Below, piece by piece: positions 1 to 11,300 of a stretch of DNA of 64,000 nt. Within the stretch, counting starts at the first letter, position 1; every line of letters starts with the position of its first letter. The position numbers and the translations under genes are program-made. A model generated the notes under the pieces. That model did no database searches. It worked only from the letters and a program-made list of their open reading frames with translations, and had not been told where the DNA came from. Source of the stretch: Liolophura sinensis (taxonomy: Eukaryota > Mollusca > Polyplacophora > Chitonida > Chitonidae); contig NC_088295.1 of assembly GCF_032854445.1 (NCBI RefSeq), positions 34,938,510 to 35,002,509 of the forward strand, in the 5' to 3' direction.

Positions 1-476
1 TAGTTCTAATTACATATATCAGATATATACATGTATGTGTACAGTTTCACTGTGTCAGACTGTCACATGCCAAAATGTCTCTCAGTGTTGACATCAGATT
101 ATCATTATGTGTGAGATATAGGGAGCGAGTCATGGGTGAGTGATGAAGACGTTTGTTTTTCAGTCAGTAGGACACTCCAGGTGTGGGTTCAATTCTGGAC
201 AGGGAATCAGGTGGATTCCCAGGCGTCACACTGTTCTAGGTGACAATAAACGTTCGACAGCAGTTGTGTGGCCATTTGCAAAGTCTGATGTTCTTTGAAC
301 ACAATTTGTCTTTCACCAAAATGTTGTGCATATCTGTATGCCCCTTACAAAGTTGCAGTTTTTTACCATGGTTAACTACTCTGCTTTCCCCCACCCGTAT
401 AAATGAAAGATTCATGAGTGTGCCATTAAACAACAGTTAAGTAAATAAATGAATTTATTAACTGTCACATTTTCAG

Positions 477-2125
477 ACTCACCCCAGCCAGACAGCATTT
501 TTGTCCAGTGTTGATCTTCACACACATTATTCCTACCAAGTCATGTTACCAGAGGCCATAGCCATCGTCTGCTCTCCAAAGTACCAGGAGTAAGTTTCAC
601 TTTGTACTAGTTTTTCAGAGCAGTGTGTGTCTGCATTCACGACGTCATTATGCTTTGGGTGTTGTCCTCACAGTATTTGAAGTTTACTGTAAGGTATAGG
701 TTTTCACTTAGTCACTTTGTCAGAATTCTGGTTTCCCAAATCAAACACTTGATGCATATGAAGCAGTATACCAAGTGTGTTTCTCTGTGTACTACTAGGC
801 ACGGCTCAACTTTTACTGTCAAATTAGAAATGCCTGTCCTGATTTAGATTTCAGTGTGATCCAATTTAAACACTGATTTCAGTTGGCTGAATTCATTCAT
901 GTTTACGTGAATAGGAAATGGGTTCAGAAATCCATAAATTACAACATAATCTTACGTAGGAGCAACTTTTTGGGGTGTGAAGAAACTTCTATATTGATTC
1001 AGGATGTTATCTACAAAGTGTTTTGAGGTCATTGTATGCCTAAGGCAACAAATGTATATAAATTTAAATAAATTGCTGTTTGCTACTGTGCTGACTGAGG
1101 AGATAGCAAACATGTAAGAGAAAAATTCTGGACTACTGCATGAAACCCTAAGGAAATAAAGAAATAAACTTATATGCTGTTTTTAAATTTTTGAAATTCT
1201 TTTTCCATATATATGCAGCATGGTGTAGTATTTGTGGTGATGGTAAAAATCCATTTTGGGGATGTACTAAATAGTTTTAGAAAGTGAATTTATACATGTA
1301 CACCTGATTTAGCCTAAATACAAAATCTGTTGTTTGACTACATGGCTGTATTCTTTGCCAGGACTGGTGTATTTATGCTGACGCGGGAGAGAGGGATGGT
1401 TATAATTGGTAGCTGTAGAGAGAAAGGTTTTCACATGCACCCTACTGAGCCACCATTATTTGAGGTATGTATGTATCATGTGATAGCTGGGCTTTCCATC
1501 AGTTCTCATCATGACTTGTAAACCAAATATACAGGAATCTGCATGCATTTCTGTGAAAAAAAAGTCATATTCGAACTCATTTTTTTTTACAATGAAATGT
1601 ACAGGTATCTTTTTAAAAAAGTGAACATGGAATTTCCAAAATCTGTTACATTAACACTGTAAGGAGCAGCTGCTTTGTGGTATTAGATTTGAAATAGATT
1701 GTGCAAAGCTAGCCTTGGGGAATCCATTTTTATTCTGGGAAAAATTATGAATACAAAGGCTGGCTATATTAGTGCTTTCTGTGGAAAGCTGGTGGTATTA
1801 TGTACATGGATTATGTACATTTGCAAGTCTGCATGAATACTGTACATAATGAACTATTTTTGGAGTATTACACTGTGTAGACTCTGAAGCCTGATCAGTT
1901 ACTGGGCAGTAGTACACAAACAAAACAGTGTTTCAGTAGAAGTGGTGTGGTTTTACTACAGTTTTGATCTCTGTGTAACCTGTCAAATCTGCCTTTGTTA
2001 AAAACAGTTGGAATACCTATGTATGTACATGCATCTCCCCTTCCTGTGTCTTTTTTCAGAACTGCCCTCATGTTAATCTAGTGGACGGAGTATCTGTCAT
2101 ATTAAAGGACTTCCGCAAATCCTAA
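477..2125 (+). CDS. STAMBP: STAMBP/AMSH-type JAMM deubiquitinase, C-terminal three exons (5' partial)
   Basis: A K63-linkage-selective zinc metalloprotease family that removes ubiquitin from cargo on endosomes with the ESCRT-0 protein STAM. Exons 477-589, 1362-1464 and 2060-2125 join in one frame (phases 2 and 0) with GTAAGT and GTATGT donors and end in TAA. The first exon reads [13 protein letters not shown], most of the JAMM zinc motif; the preceding histidine must lie in an exon left of the window. The His two residues after that Asp, the Cys in IGSC and the two His in KGFHMHP match the second, structural zinc site described for AMSH-LP. The C-terminal [14 protein letters not shown] aligns with the family's end. 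The N-terminal MIT-like and STAM-binding regions are not in the window. STAMBP and STAMBPL1 cannot be told apart from this part alone. Confidence 0.93.
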
Positions 2126-2280
2126 CGTGGAGAATTTCAACAGAGCTGTATTCTGCAGAGGCAGATGAACTCCTATGATTTCATGGAGTGTGACCAGATA
2201 GTTCAGCATTAACAATAATGTCTACTGCAATCTGCTTATAAATTGAAACCATTTTAAATCTGTATTGTGCAGTTTATAGG

Positions 2281-2286
2281 AATAAA
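2281..2286 (+). terminator. Polyadenylation signal of the STAMBP-like gene
   Basis: A canonical AATAAA lies 156 bases after the stop codon, which suggests a short 3' UTR ending near 2300-2310. Confidence 0.65.
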
Positions 2287-2309
2287 TCCTTTATTCTTTA
2301 ACTTCATGA

Positions 2310-3860
2310 ATATGCCTGTGCATTGTTAACACACCCATCACACAATGGTGCTCTCATGTTGAAGGGTAACGTTGTCTTTCAGTGTAATCGTGAAAAAGAA
2401 ATTTTGTTTTTTTAATTTTTGTCACATTCCCCACAATCCTAAAGGCTGATGGTATTATTGAGAACTTATGGTATTATTTGTTTTGGCCAGTCATGAAAAT
2501 GCTTCGTTAACACTCTTGCTAAAACCAAAGCTTTTGTGAGACCTGAACACCTGTCAGTGTTATTTAGCTTGTTTATTTGTTTCAGGCTGTAGTTAAGAAT
2601 AGTTCACTTCTATGACAGTGGTTAGATTTACCTGTGGAAACAAATTTCTTTATGTTATGCAGCAGCCCAGTTTGTAGCCTGTTTCAAAAATGTGTGACTT
2701 CATTCATTGATACATGTCTGGTAGTCTTCACTGAGCTTATTGCTCAAGAGCACTAAGCAAGTGAGAGCTCACAAGTGCTGTTGTAAGGCCTGTATTATTT
2801 ACTAATACATATAAACAGAATTGCCTGTATGTCCTGCACAAACCACCATATGCTCCAGTGACTGATTTCTTTAAATTCAGTCTTTGTGTTCAAAACATAT
2901 AAAAAAAATGCATGTACATATGAGTAGACCTACACCATGTCATGAAAAAAAAAACAAAACATTATTTAAATGTGAAGAGAGTATTTTTTCAGACTTTCAA
3001 GTGAGTTATTCAAGGTAGATATATACAGATACATGTAGAAAGACTTGTCACTTTGAATACGTACTGATGTTGCAGATTGTTGTATATGATTTGCTGTTAC
3101 CATTTCCTTGTGATAGTTGTCCTGTATTTTGCAAAATTTTATATAGAATTGCCCTTTTTTAACCGTTACTGTATATTGTAGTGTGTAAGGTTGTCTAAAT
3201 TTAAAGATTTGTTCATGAACTATGATATTTGTTTACTCCTTAGATGGTAAAGCTTTATATAGAAGTTCTACAGTGTAAAATGTGTAGTTTTCAAGTTATG
3301 TCATGAGCAACAAAGTTAGTAGTACCAAACGATATCTCCCCCTTACGACAAAGGGCTGCTTTCCAACATGTATCTTTCGGCGTAAAATTTGGTACGTTTC
3401 GATAAAATATCATTATTTTTTTTTAAGTATTTGATGTATGAATCCATGCAAGAAGATGTTACAGTAAATTAGTCTAATCATGTTTTATTAATAAGTTTTC
3501 TCAATATGTTTTCTATATACAATGTACCACCCTATGTTAAATTTGGCAGATTCACCCAAAAATGAGGTAAAGAGATGGGGTCATCTTCTTGTGTGGACAT
3601 CACTCTGTTATCATAATGCCGAGACTCGAAATTTGCATATTGGATAAGTATGCCAGATGTGTGTCTGTGTGTGATGAATGTAACTAGTACTGGTATGTTA
3701 AATTTCTGGTTCATATGTCTGTTTCACGGCTCTAATAACTGGTTAGGTAAATATGAGTGGAGGGAGATGAAAGGATTCCAAACTGCGCTAAATCATTTTT
3801 GTGTTTGTACAGTAAAGCCAGTGTATACAGGCTGGCATTGTGAGTAGATAAGTGATTTTC
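2310..3860. other. Intergenic spacer, nothing recognised
   Basis: AT-rich sequence with no exon-like open frame and no repeat I could match inside the window. Confidence 0.5.
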
Positions 3861-3866
3861 ATTTAT

Positions 3867-4048
3867 TCATTCATTTATTTATTTATTTATTTATTTGATG
3901 GGTGTTTTACACTGTACTCAAGAATCTTTCACTTATACGACTGCTGCCAGCCTTATGGTGGGAGGAAACTAGGCAGAGCCAGGGGTGGACCCAAGACCAT
4001 CTATTATGCTGCATTAGCATGCTAACCACCAGGCCATGGAGGTCCCCC
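3867..4048 (-). mobile_element. SINE family 1, internally deleted copy
   Basis: On the plus strand it starts with the TTTA-repeat complement of the SINE tail, continues through the complement of the AATATTCTTGAGTACGGCGT-type 3' block and ends in the complement of the GGCCTCCGTGG head. The middle, including box B, is missing. Confidence 0.8.
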
Positions 4049-4404
4049 AAATGGCTTTCATGCGATGTGGGTGTATTTTGGATGCTTGTGATCTGATAGC
4101 AAAATTACAACTAAAACGCAAAATAACCAAGGCCTTAAAATCTTAAGGTCTTCCAGTTTTGACAGTCATACTTTCAACCACAGCAATGTACCCAATACAC
4201 GACAGTCAGTTGCTTGTTTTTTCATAACTTGTCAACATATACCTGGCAGTGAGGTGGATGTATCTGGTAAATCCGATAGGGTGACTGATGTGTTAAACCT
4301 CAGTCATTCATTTCATCGATTAGCTTTGATACCAAAAGTTGACTGCCCTGACTAATGTGAAAGGACAAGGTGGGAAGAATCTGAGAATGTGGGAATGAAG
4401 AGCA

Positions 4405-4676
4405 GGGGCCTCTGCGGCTCAGTCGGTTAGCACGCCAGCGCAGCACATTGACCCAGAAGCCCCTCACCAATGCGGTTGCTGTGTGTTCAAGTCCAGCTCA
4501 TACTGGCTTCCTCTCTGGCCGTATGAGGGAAGGTCTGACAGCAACCTGCAGATGGTCGTGGGTTTCCCCTGGTCTCTGCCTGATTTTCACCCAACATAAT
4601 ACTGGCCCCCATCGTATATGTGAAATATTCTTGAGTACGGCGTAAAACACCAATCAAATAAATAAGTAAATAAATG
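4405..4676 (+). mobile_element. SINE family 1, full length
   Basis: The head GGGGCCTCTGCGGCTCAGTC carries a box A-like segment and GTTCAAGTCC matches a pol III box B. They are followed by the family body, the GAAATATTCTTGAGTACGGC block and an AATA-type tail. The wide A-B spacing and non-tRNA body mark a tRNA-derived SINE, not a tRNA gene. Confidence 0.9.
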
Positions 4677-4739
4677 AGGATCATTATTTCATCTAGTCAT
4701 ACAATCATGGCCTATGAGTCAGTTGGTGTTTTCAGTTGA

Positions 4740-4965
4740 CTGCAGGAGGTACCCTAAATGGCCTAAAATTTCACCCACAAAATTTTTAGTCAAGTAAATG
4801 TGATAAAATATTTTTTGTGCAGAAACTTACATTTTACCAGTAGAATAACATTTTACCATCCAAACTAACCTTAAAGCACCTTTTTATAATCAATAGAACT
4901 CCCAGAATCAGGAAAAGTAAGCAGATTAGTCATGGATGAAATTATAGGTCATTTACAGTAAACAG
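4740..4965 (+). repeat. Dispersed repeat family R5, copy 1
   Basis: Shares blocks such as GAAACTTACATTTT, AGAACTC-CAGAATC and ATTATAGGTCATTTA with copies at 5760-5840, 26284-26510 (inverted) and 35025-35260. It has no coding capacity. Boundaries are approximate. Confidence 0.6.
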
Positions 4966-5759
4966 TGTTCATTTATATGTGTATTCTGTACAGATGTTCG
5001 TAGGCCTAATAGAGCTTTTTGTCAGTGTTGACGGTTTTGCGGTTTTCTCAGTGATGAGCCGGCCTAAACACATGATTTACTGTATATCATCTGAACAGTC
5101 ATTTGTTTGTCTTGCAAGTATCACAAGCTATGATGATAAACGTTTTATCAGTGTTGGATTTAATTGTTGCTGTATTGCTTTTGCCAAATTTGTATAAACC
5201 ATCCTGAATACTATGTATCCCTCTCATGTCTGAAATAAAGTGCTCCTAGTCATAGATAAATTTCTTTCTTCTGGTTTTAAAGTTTTAAATGTCTTGAATT
5301 GTAGCTTATTGTTCATGTCATGTGATTTTAAGTTTACTTTAATGACAGCAGATATCGTTACACAGCAAAGAATACAAACTGATTTACATTTGTAGTGAAG
5401 AATATTTCATTAACTTGACATGTAAGGTTGGATTGAGAGAACTGGGCAGTGTTTGAAAAACAAAATTGGCCTGCTGGTACTATACATCGTCTCTTATCTG
5501 ATATACCTCTTGACAAAACTTACAAGGAAGAAAAAGAACTTTTTTTTCATGAATGTCATGGTGATAAACAAATTCTCAAATTAATGAATGAACTATGTGT
5601 TGTTAGCCACAAATGCGTCACCTATGGAAGGCTATACCGTATACAATCAGTTGGTCTAGTATTTTCAGATGGTTCTTTTGGTTTAATCGTGAAAGCAGCT
5701 TTTTAATTGTCATCTCCAACTGATAAGATAATCTAATGATTCTTAATTTCACGTCACAT

Positions 5760-5840
5760 TTTTTTTCTTCTGAAGTAGAACTCTCAGCATCAGAAAAGTT
5801 AGCTAACTTAGACTTGACCAGTAAATAGGTCAGACTTCAC
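5760..5840 (+). repeat. Dispersed repeat family R5, short copy
   Basis: Contains the R5 core AGAACTCTCAGCATCAG, followed by a diverged GTTAGCTAACTTAG and TAGGTCAG. It abuts the CpG-rich patch upstream of the IKK gene. Confidence 0.45.
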
Positions 5841-6028
5841 TCGTTGCGGGAATCCCCACCGTGACGCAAAGTGCTAAAAATAGCTGAATGGCAAAACCCT
5901 GTGAACCAGGAACGACAACGTCGTGAAGAGTAGGACCTCGCCGTGCATGAACTTCAACCGCGTATGTCAGCTCTAAATTTCTGTCCTGTTATGAGGAAAC
6001 AATGAGACAGTGATATACTTTGTTTCAG
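5841..6028 (+). promoter_or_regulatory. Candidate IKK promoter and 5' non-coding exon with kappaB site
   Basis: About ten CpGs fall within 130 bases in an otherwise CpG-poor spacer. GGGAATCCCC at 5848-5857 is a perfect match to the GGGRNWYYCC kappaB consensus and is followed by a TGACGCAA, ATF/CRE-like. A possible splice donor TTTCAG/GTAAAT follows at 6028/6029. The IKK start-codon exon begins at a good acceptor (8334/8335) with 63 non-coding bases, so an upstream non-coding exon must exist. This patch is the best candidate, but that is inference. Confidence 0.4.
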
Positions 6029-6425
6029 GTAAATATATATCGTGTTTCCATGAGGTTTGCTGGTCTTACTTCTGGCGCGGAACAGTTGTCACTATAGTTT
6101 CACTTGATATCTTATAATCTATGAAGTGCGCACTGTTGTTGTTGTTGCTGTACAGAGGCGGATATTTACATTCATCTGGACTTATCTAGTTCAGTTTAAT
6201 ATCGTCATGCATGCAGATTTTTCAAGTTGTACGAATTTTTTTTTTCACTGATCACTTGAATGTTAATATTACCAATAAGCCTAACCAAGAATCTCAGCTA
6301 TGATCTTTTAATATGGGGTTAGGCGTAGATCAGAGCCGAGGAGTCTTCCAGGTTAAAATAGTGGTATTTAAAAACAGCTTACTGCATAGAATTAAACTCT
6401 GCATCACAAAAATCTGTGCAAAATG

Positions 6426-6541
6426 AACCAAAACATGCATTTACCGGGCAAAAACTCCAATCAGTTATGTTCACCAAGATGTCATATCCAAACCAAAACA
6501 TACATTTACCGGGCAAAACTCCAATCAGTTATGTTCACCAG
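6426..6541 (+). repeat. Direct duplication of about 52 bp
   Basis: Two near-identical copies, about 6426-6478 and 6491-6541, each containing AACCAAAACAT, TTTACCGGGC and TCAGTTATGTTCACCA, separated by about 12 bases. Confidence 0.85.
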
Positions 6542-7107
6542 GACCAAGACATTCTCTGTTCCTGTCCCAAGTTTTGCTACATTCTGTAGCCTTTAAGGCA
6601 AATCCAAGATAATTCACAGTTGTGACTTTCGCTCACATGCCATGTCGACATCGTGACCTAATAAACTGGGTTGTTGCTCTACGCTCATGCGTGGTTGACC
6701 TTTCACACGTCTCTATGTTTTGATCATCTGGCAGACAAAAAGCCATGTTACTGCCAAGGGACGAATTTGCAATTTGCAATCTTAAGGCTTTGGAGCAGAA
6801 TCACGCACATGGCAGTGCGCGGTGACCTGCAAAATATGAGCCTATTTTCGACTTCGGCTAAGATTTACAAGAGAATGGTGATGTAAGGGCAAGTAGCAAT
6901 TGTGGCAAAATATGCATAAATATTTTAGCTTTCAGAATTGCTGTGCTATATATGTATTCAGGAGGAATCTAACGGACATGCATCGGAATGGAACGAGAGA
7001 GTAGCTCTTTGTAAGCATTATACCCGAATCAGGTCCCATAATTCTCGGGCTAAGGGTGGGCAGCAGTCCCCACGTTTCAGCCTACATAAGCCATCCTTAG
7101 ACCGATG

Positions 7108-7367
7108 TCTCGGGCTACAATAAGCCCAATTGGTGTTTTAGGGTTCTTGCAAGGGAGAGATCAGCAAGACAGGTGGAAGCTCTCGCAAACTAAAAAAAAC
7201 GATTTTTTTACAGTAGTTGCCAGATTGAATACACATCTGTCTGCTGACTTGATGGCGCCATTGACACCTAACGTAAAATCACGTCTTTTAGCTGCGAGAG
7301 TTTCCACCTAGCTGTCTTGCTGATATCTGTGTGAACTTGTGAGACCTCTGAAACAATAATTGGGCTA
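7108..7367. mobile_element. Foldback (MITE-like) element
   Basis: The plus-strand stretch at 7123-7186 recurs as its reverse complement at 7288-7367. Shared blocks are AGCCCAATT, ATCAGCAAGACAG and GGTGGAA-CTCTCGCA. The roughly 100-base centre holds no transposase, so this would be a non-autonomous element. The exact ends are uncertain. Confidence 0.6.
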
Positions 7368-7512
7368 CACTAGTTTATAATTAGCTTATATCCAGGATTT
7401 GAAGTTAATTATCACCGAAATAATTATGGTCCATATATGTAATGTGTATACCATACTTCAGGTGTAAAATACCGTATTGTATATACATCTGTCAAACACC
7501 AACCTGTCAACT

Positions 7513-7590
7513 ATATTTTGCAGAGTGGGATAACTCTCATCGAGTATCACAGTTGCGAGAGTTACAGTGTAAACAGCTGTTCACACGCAC
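7513..7590 (+). repeat. Dispersed palindromic repeat family R4, copy 1
   Basis: Contains GATAACTCTCAT and then TTGCGAGAGTTACAGTGT, which can fold back on itself. The same blocks occur inverted at 8030-8100 and direct at 40255-40350. Confidence 0.55.
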
Positions 7591-7639
7591 ATTAAAACTT
7601 ACATAACATCAATCAATTTCTGGTTGTGAGATTGCACCA

Positions 7640-7748
7640 GGCTCTGCCTGGTTTCCTCCAACCACAATGCTGACCGCTGTTGTATAAGTGAAATATTCTT
7701 AAGTATGGTGTAAAACACCAATCAAATAAATAAATAAATAAATAAATC
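7640..7748 (+). mobile_element. SINE family 1, 5'-truncated 3' half
   Basis: Only the 3' body (CAGGCTCTGCCTGGTTTCCT), the 3' block and a long AAAT tail are present. This is typical of an incomplete reverse transcript. Confidence 0.8.
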
Positions 7749-8029
7749 AATGTCCGTTTGTCTTCGTGACAAACAGACATGGCCATTGACATGATTGATA
7801 ATGCCATTCAAGGGGGATAATCCTTGGATTCGGCCAAACATCTGTCTGCAATTAGGCTGATGATGGCCTCAAGGTCAGTCTTGTTAAGGCAGCATGATGA
7901 AGGCAGGCTCACCAACTGCTATTGTATAGGCTTGGAAAATGTGATTATTTTTCATGAACAAACATGATTGCCATAGACCCTTTTCATTTAGGCTATGGGT
8001 GAACAGTTTTAAATGTTCCTTACCCTCAA

Positions 8030-8100
8030 TCCAACACATAGGGGCTGTTTCACACTGTAACTGTCGCAAATGCGTTCCTCATTGATAGTTACCTCACTCC
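8030..8100 (-). repeat. Dispersed palindromic repeat family R4, copy 2
   Basis: The reverse complement reads GAGTGAGGTAACTATCA and then CGACAGTTACAGTGTGAAAC, matching the copies at 7513-7590 and 40255-40350. Confidence 0.55.
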
Positions 8101-8397
8101 GCAACTAGCTATCAGCAACCTGGAAGTATCATTAGTTTAGACAGTGGTTGCCACTTAGATATAGCGAGATTGGATTATACCTATAATGGTAGTGTAAGCT
8201 GTAAATCCAAATAATAAATAAATACAAGTGAACAGTTGGTAAGTTTGTTTTCTAATTGGTTGAAATTCTGTTCATTGTATGAACTAACATTGGACACCAG
8301 TAATATACATGTAACTGTTACTTCTTTTCTGTAGGATTAGAGATGGTGGTACACTGTGTCATCTGCTTGTACTAGAGGAGTGGTGGTTTTATCCAAG

Positions 8398-11300
8398 ATG
8401 ACAAGTCAGGGGTCAGCGCCCCGGGGGGGATGGGTGGAGAGACACATATTGGGATCAGGCGGGTTTGGAACTGTCACCCTGTGGGAAAATCAGGTACAAA
8501 TGCAAGATGTAACTTCATGAATAGCAAGTCAAAGATCAGAAGTAATCTGTGATGATTATTACTGGATTGTAAATATTTTCTGTCCATGCCACTGAATGTT
8601 TAATAAACAACTTTGAGACAAAAGCCCCCCACCCCCACCCCACCCCCTCACATTCTCCCCAAAAATCAACAAAATGTTAGAATGAAATGCAAGTATTTTG
8701 TATTTTGGATCAAAACAATAAATGAAAATTAATAATTAAAATCCCAGTTGTTTGCTATCTGCTTACTTAGTTAATCAGCTGCACATATACTTTGTGCAGG
8801 AGAGTGATGAACGTATCGCTCTGAAGCGCTGCAGGCTTCAGAATGAGATGAATGCGAAGCATCGTCAGAGATGGGAGCAGGAGATCACCATCATGAAGCG
8901 ACTTGATCACCCCAATGTGATCGCCGTCAGGGATGTTCCCCCACCCCTTGATGTGGGCAAGGATTCACTGCCTCTGCTGGCCATGGAATACTGCTCAGGT
9001 GGTGATCTGCGTAAGGTGGGTATGCAAGCTCAAGTTCAGACATGCTATAACAAGATAGTAGTGTGGTGTTAAACCAGGGTCTGATGCTCCTGGCAAAGCC
9101 TCCTGGTTTCAAAGCAGAATTCTTGTGTGTTCCGTATAAATGGATGTGCCTATAAAGCCAGTTCCACACTAGCATGTTCAACTTCCTATTTTGCCTCAAC
9201 TTTAAATAGAGGTAAAATGATATTTTATAACCAATTGTCAGAAGATGTGAAATGCTGATTTATGTCAAACGTCTTTTATATTATTTAAATTTAAAATATA
9301 TATAAATTTTTAAATTGTGATTGAACCAAGCTGAAAGATCATCATGCATTCAGATGACAGTACAAGTGTTTTCATGGTATAAAATGCTACTCGTTTCCAG
9401 GTGTTGAATCGGCCAGAACATTGCTGTGGTTTGCCAGAATTACAGGTACGCTTCCTGGCACGGGACGTAGCACGGGCCATCGAGTACCTCCATGGCAAGC
9501 GCATCATTCACAGGGATCTTAAGCCGGAGAACATTGTCCTGCAGAACATAGAGGATAGGGTATGTCCTGGTGCTGCTACCTATATTACCTGTGTCAAAAG
9601 ACTATCTTTTCATCCAGTGTGATTCTTTTATGTGGTTAATAGGAGCTCTTTGCAAAATTCATCGTCAGCGCAAGAAAAAGTTAGCTTGAATTGCCTGTGT
9701 GGAATGAAGAGTGCTGGCAGAGTTACACGGGTCTTTGTTCATGACCTTCTTGTTCTGAGGTGTGCTCTGTGTAGCATTTGCAAATGTGAGGAATTATAAC
9801 AGTCATAGCCCAAAAACTGAAGAGGTACATTGTCATGACCATTGTGGCTTACTCTTAGTTAGTGTTTAAAGTGCATGTAGTGCAAGTACCTTTACCCTAC
9901 AGTGAAGAGATATATTGTCATGACAGTTGTGCCTTGTGCACTCTGTGTAAAGGCTTTTGAAATTGTATGTAAGTAACTCACACCGAAGAGATAAATTGTT
10001 GGGACAGTTTATATGGGGGCTTTTGTAAATTCATGTAGTGTAAGGTACTTGAGAATGATACATGCATCACATGCAACAACCTTTTTAAAATAAGTCATTA
10101 TGAAGACTGTAAATGTAACCTTTGGACAGTTTAATCCCATAGTATCATTATATGTCTCTTTGTGTTTATCAGATTGTCTACAAGTTGATTGATCTTGGAT
10201 ATGCCAAAGAGCTTGACCAAGGGAGTGTTTGTACCTCCTTTGTCGGAACTCTTCAGTACTTGGTAAGACAGATGTGTGTGTTATAACTGTGAAAAGGTAT
10301 TGCCACTGTAACCTTTTTTGCAAAAGTGTTTTGTTGGAAATTATTTGGTTTTAGAAGTTTCTGGTTTGAAAAAGGTTTAGTGAATAAAAAGCATAAAGTT
10401 TATGGAAAAATATGGCTTAGTGGAGGTGGCATATGTTTTATGCGTTGAAGTGGCTCTAGTGTCATTGATTATCATGCAATGTCCACAGTGTTACATTTAA
10501 TTTATCAGTTTCTGTTATAACATCGTTCTGTTTTTAATGTGAAATCATTGCAATGTACTGGGAAAGGAATATTTGACATCAGTAAAATGGCGTCAAAGTC
10601 CTGCTGTCAGATGTTTGAGGATTCCATTGTGTGCATATTTATCAGAAGAAATATAGTAAATTTCTTTTTGATATCACAAACTTGTGACAGCACTGTGAAC
10701 ACTTTTTAACCTGCTCTGTTTTAGGCCCCTGAATTATTTGCTAGTCAGAAATACACCTGCACTGTTGATTACTGGTCATTTGGGACGGTGGTGTTTGAGT
10801 GTATCACAGGCATTAGGCCATTCTTGCCTTCCATGGCTCCTGTACTCTGGTGAGTTTACCTGTATAGATAGTTTTGTTCACCTCTGGTGATTTGCCTATG
10901 TGTTAAGGGACCCTGCCCATAAATCGTTTGCTTCAGGTTCGGTTGAAACAGATGAAATGAACGAACACTCAAATGATGAGTGTTGAGTTCGTTTCTATTT
11001 TTCGTTGGAACTGATTATTGGAAACAACCGAAGAGGGAGCAGGCCTGGCTAAAGTAGGAATGCTAGCTCAGCAGGGAATGTCAACTACAACAACGACACG
11101 CTTCACTGATCAGAACTGTCAGGATACAGCCCAGCTGTATTAACCATGTAAATCTTTTCTACACGACATGTTGACATATTAAATACAAAATTAGTATAAG
11201 AATACGTTTTCGTTGGAGCAGTTCCACCTAACTGAAAAGATTAAAGGCTCCATTTCCTGATTCCCAGATTCCCCACCAGAACTCGCTTGAAGTCTGTAGA

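Noticed and set aside
4405..4480. tRNA-like sequence with box A and box B
   Set aside because: The same segment recurs in many SINE copies, the boxes are too far apart and no cloverleaf with an anticodon arm fits, so it is not a tRNA gene.
5449..5706. 85-codon frame in the STAMBP-IKK spacer
   Set aside because: No recognisable domain, AT-rich codon use and no flanking splice or promoter signals that would support a gene.
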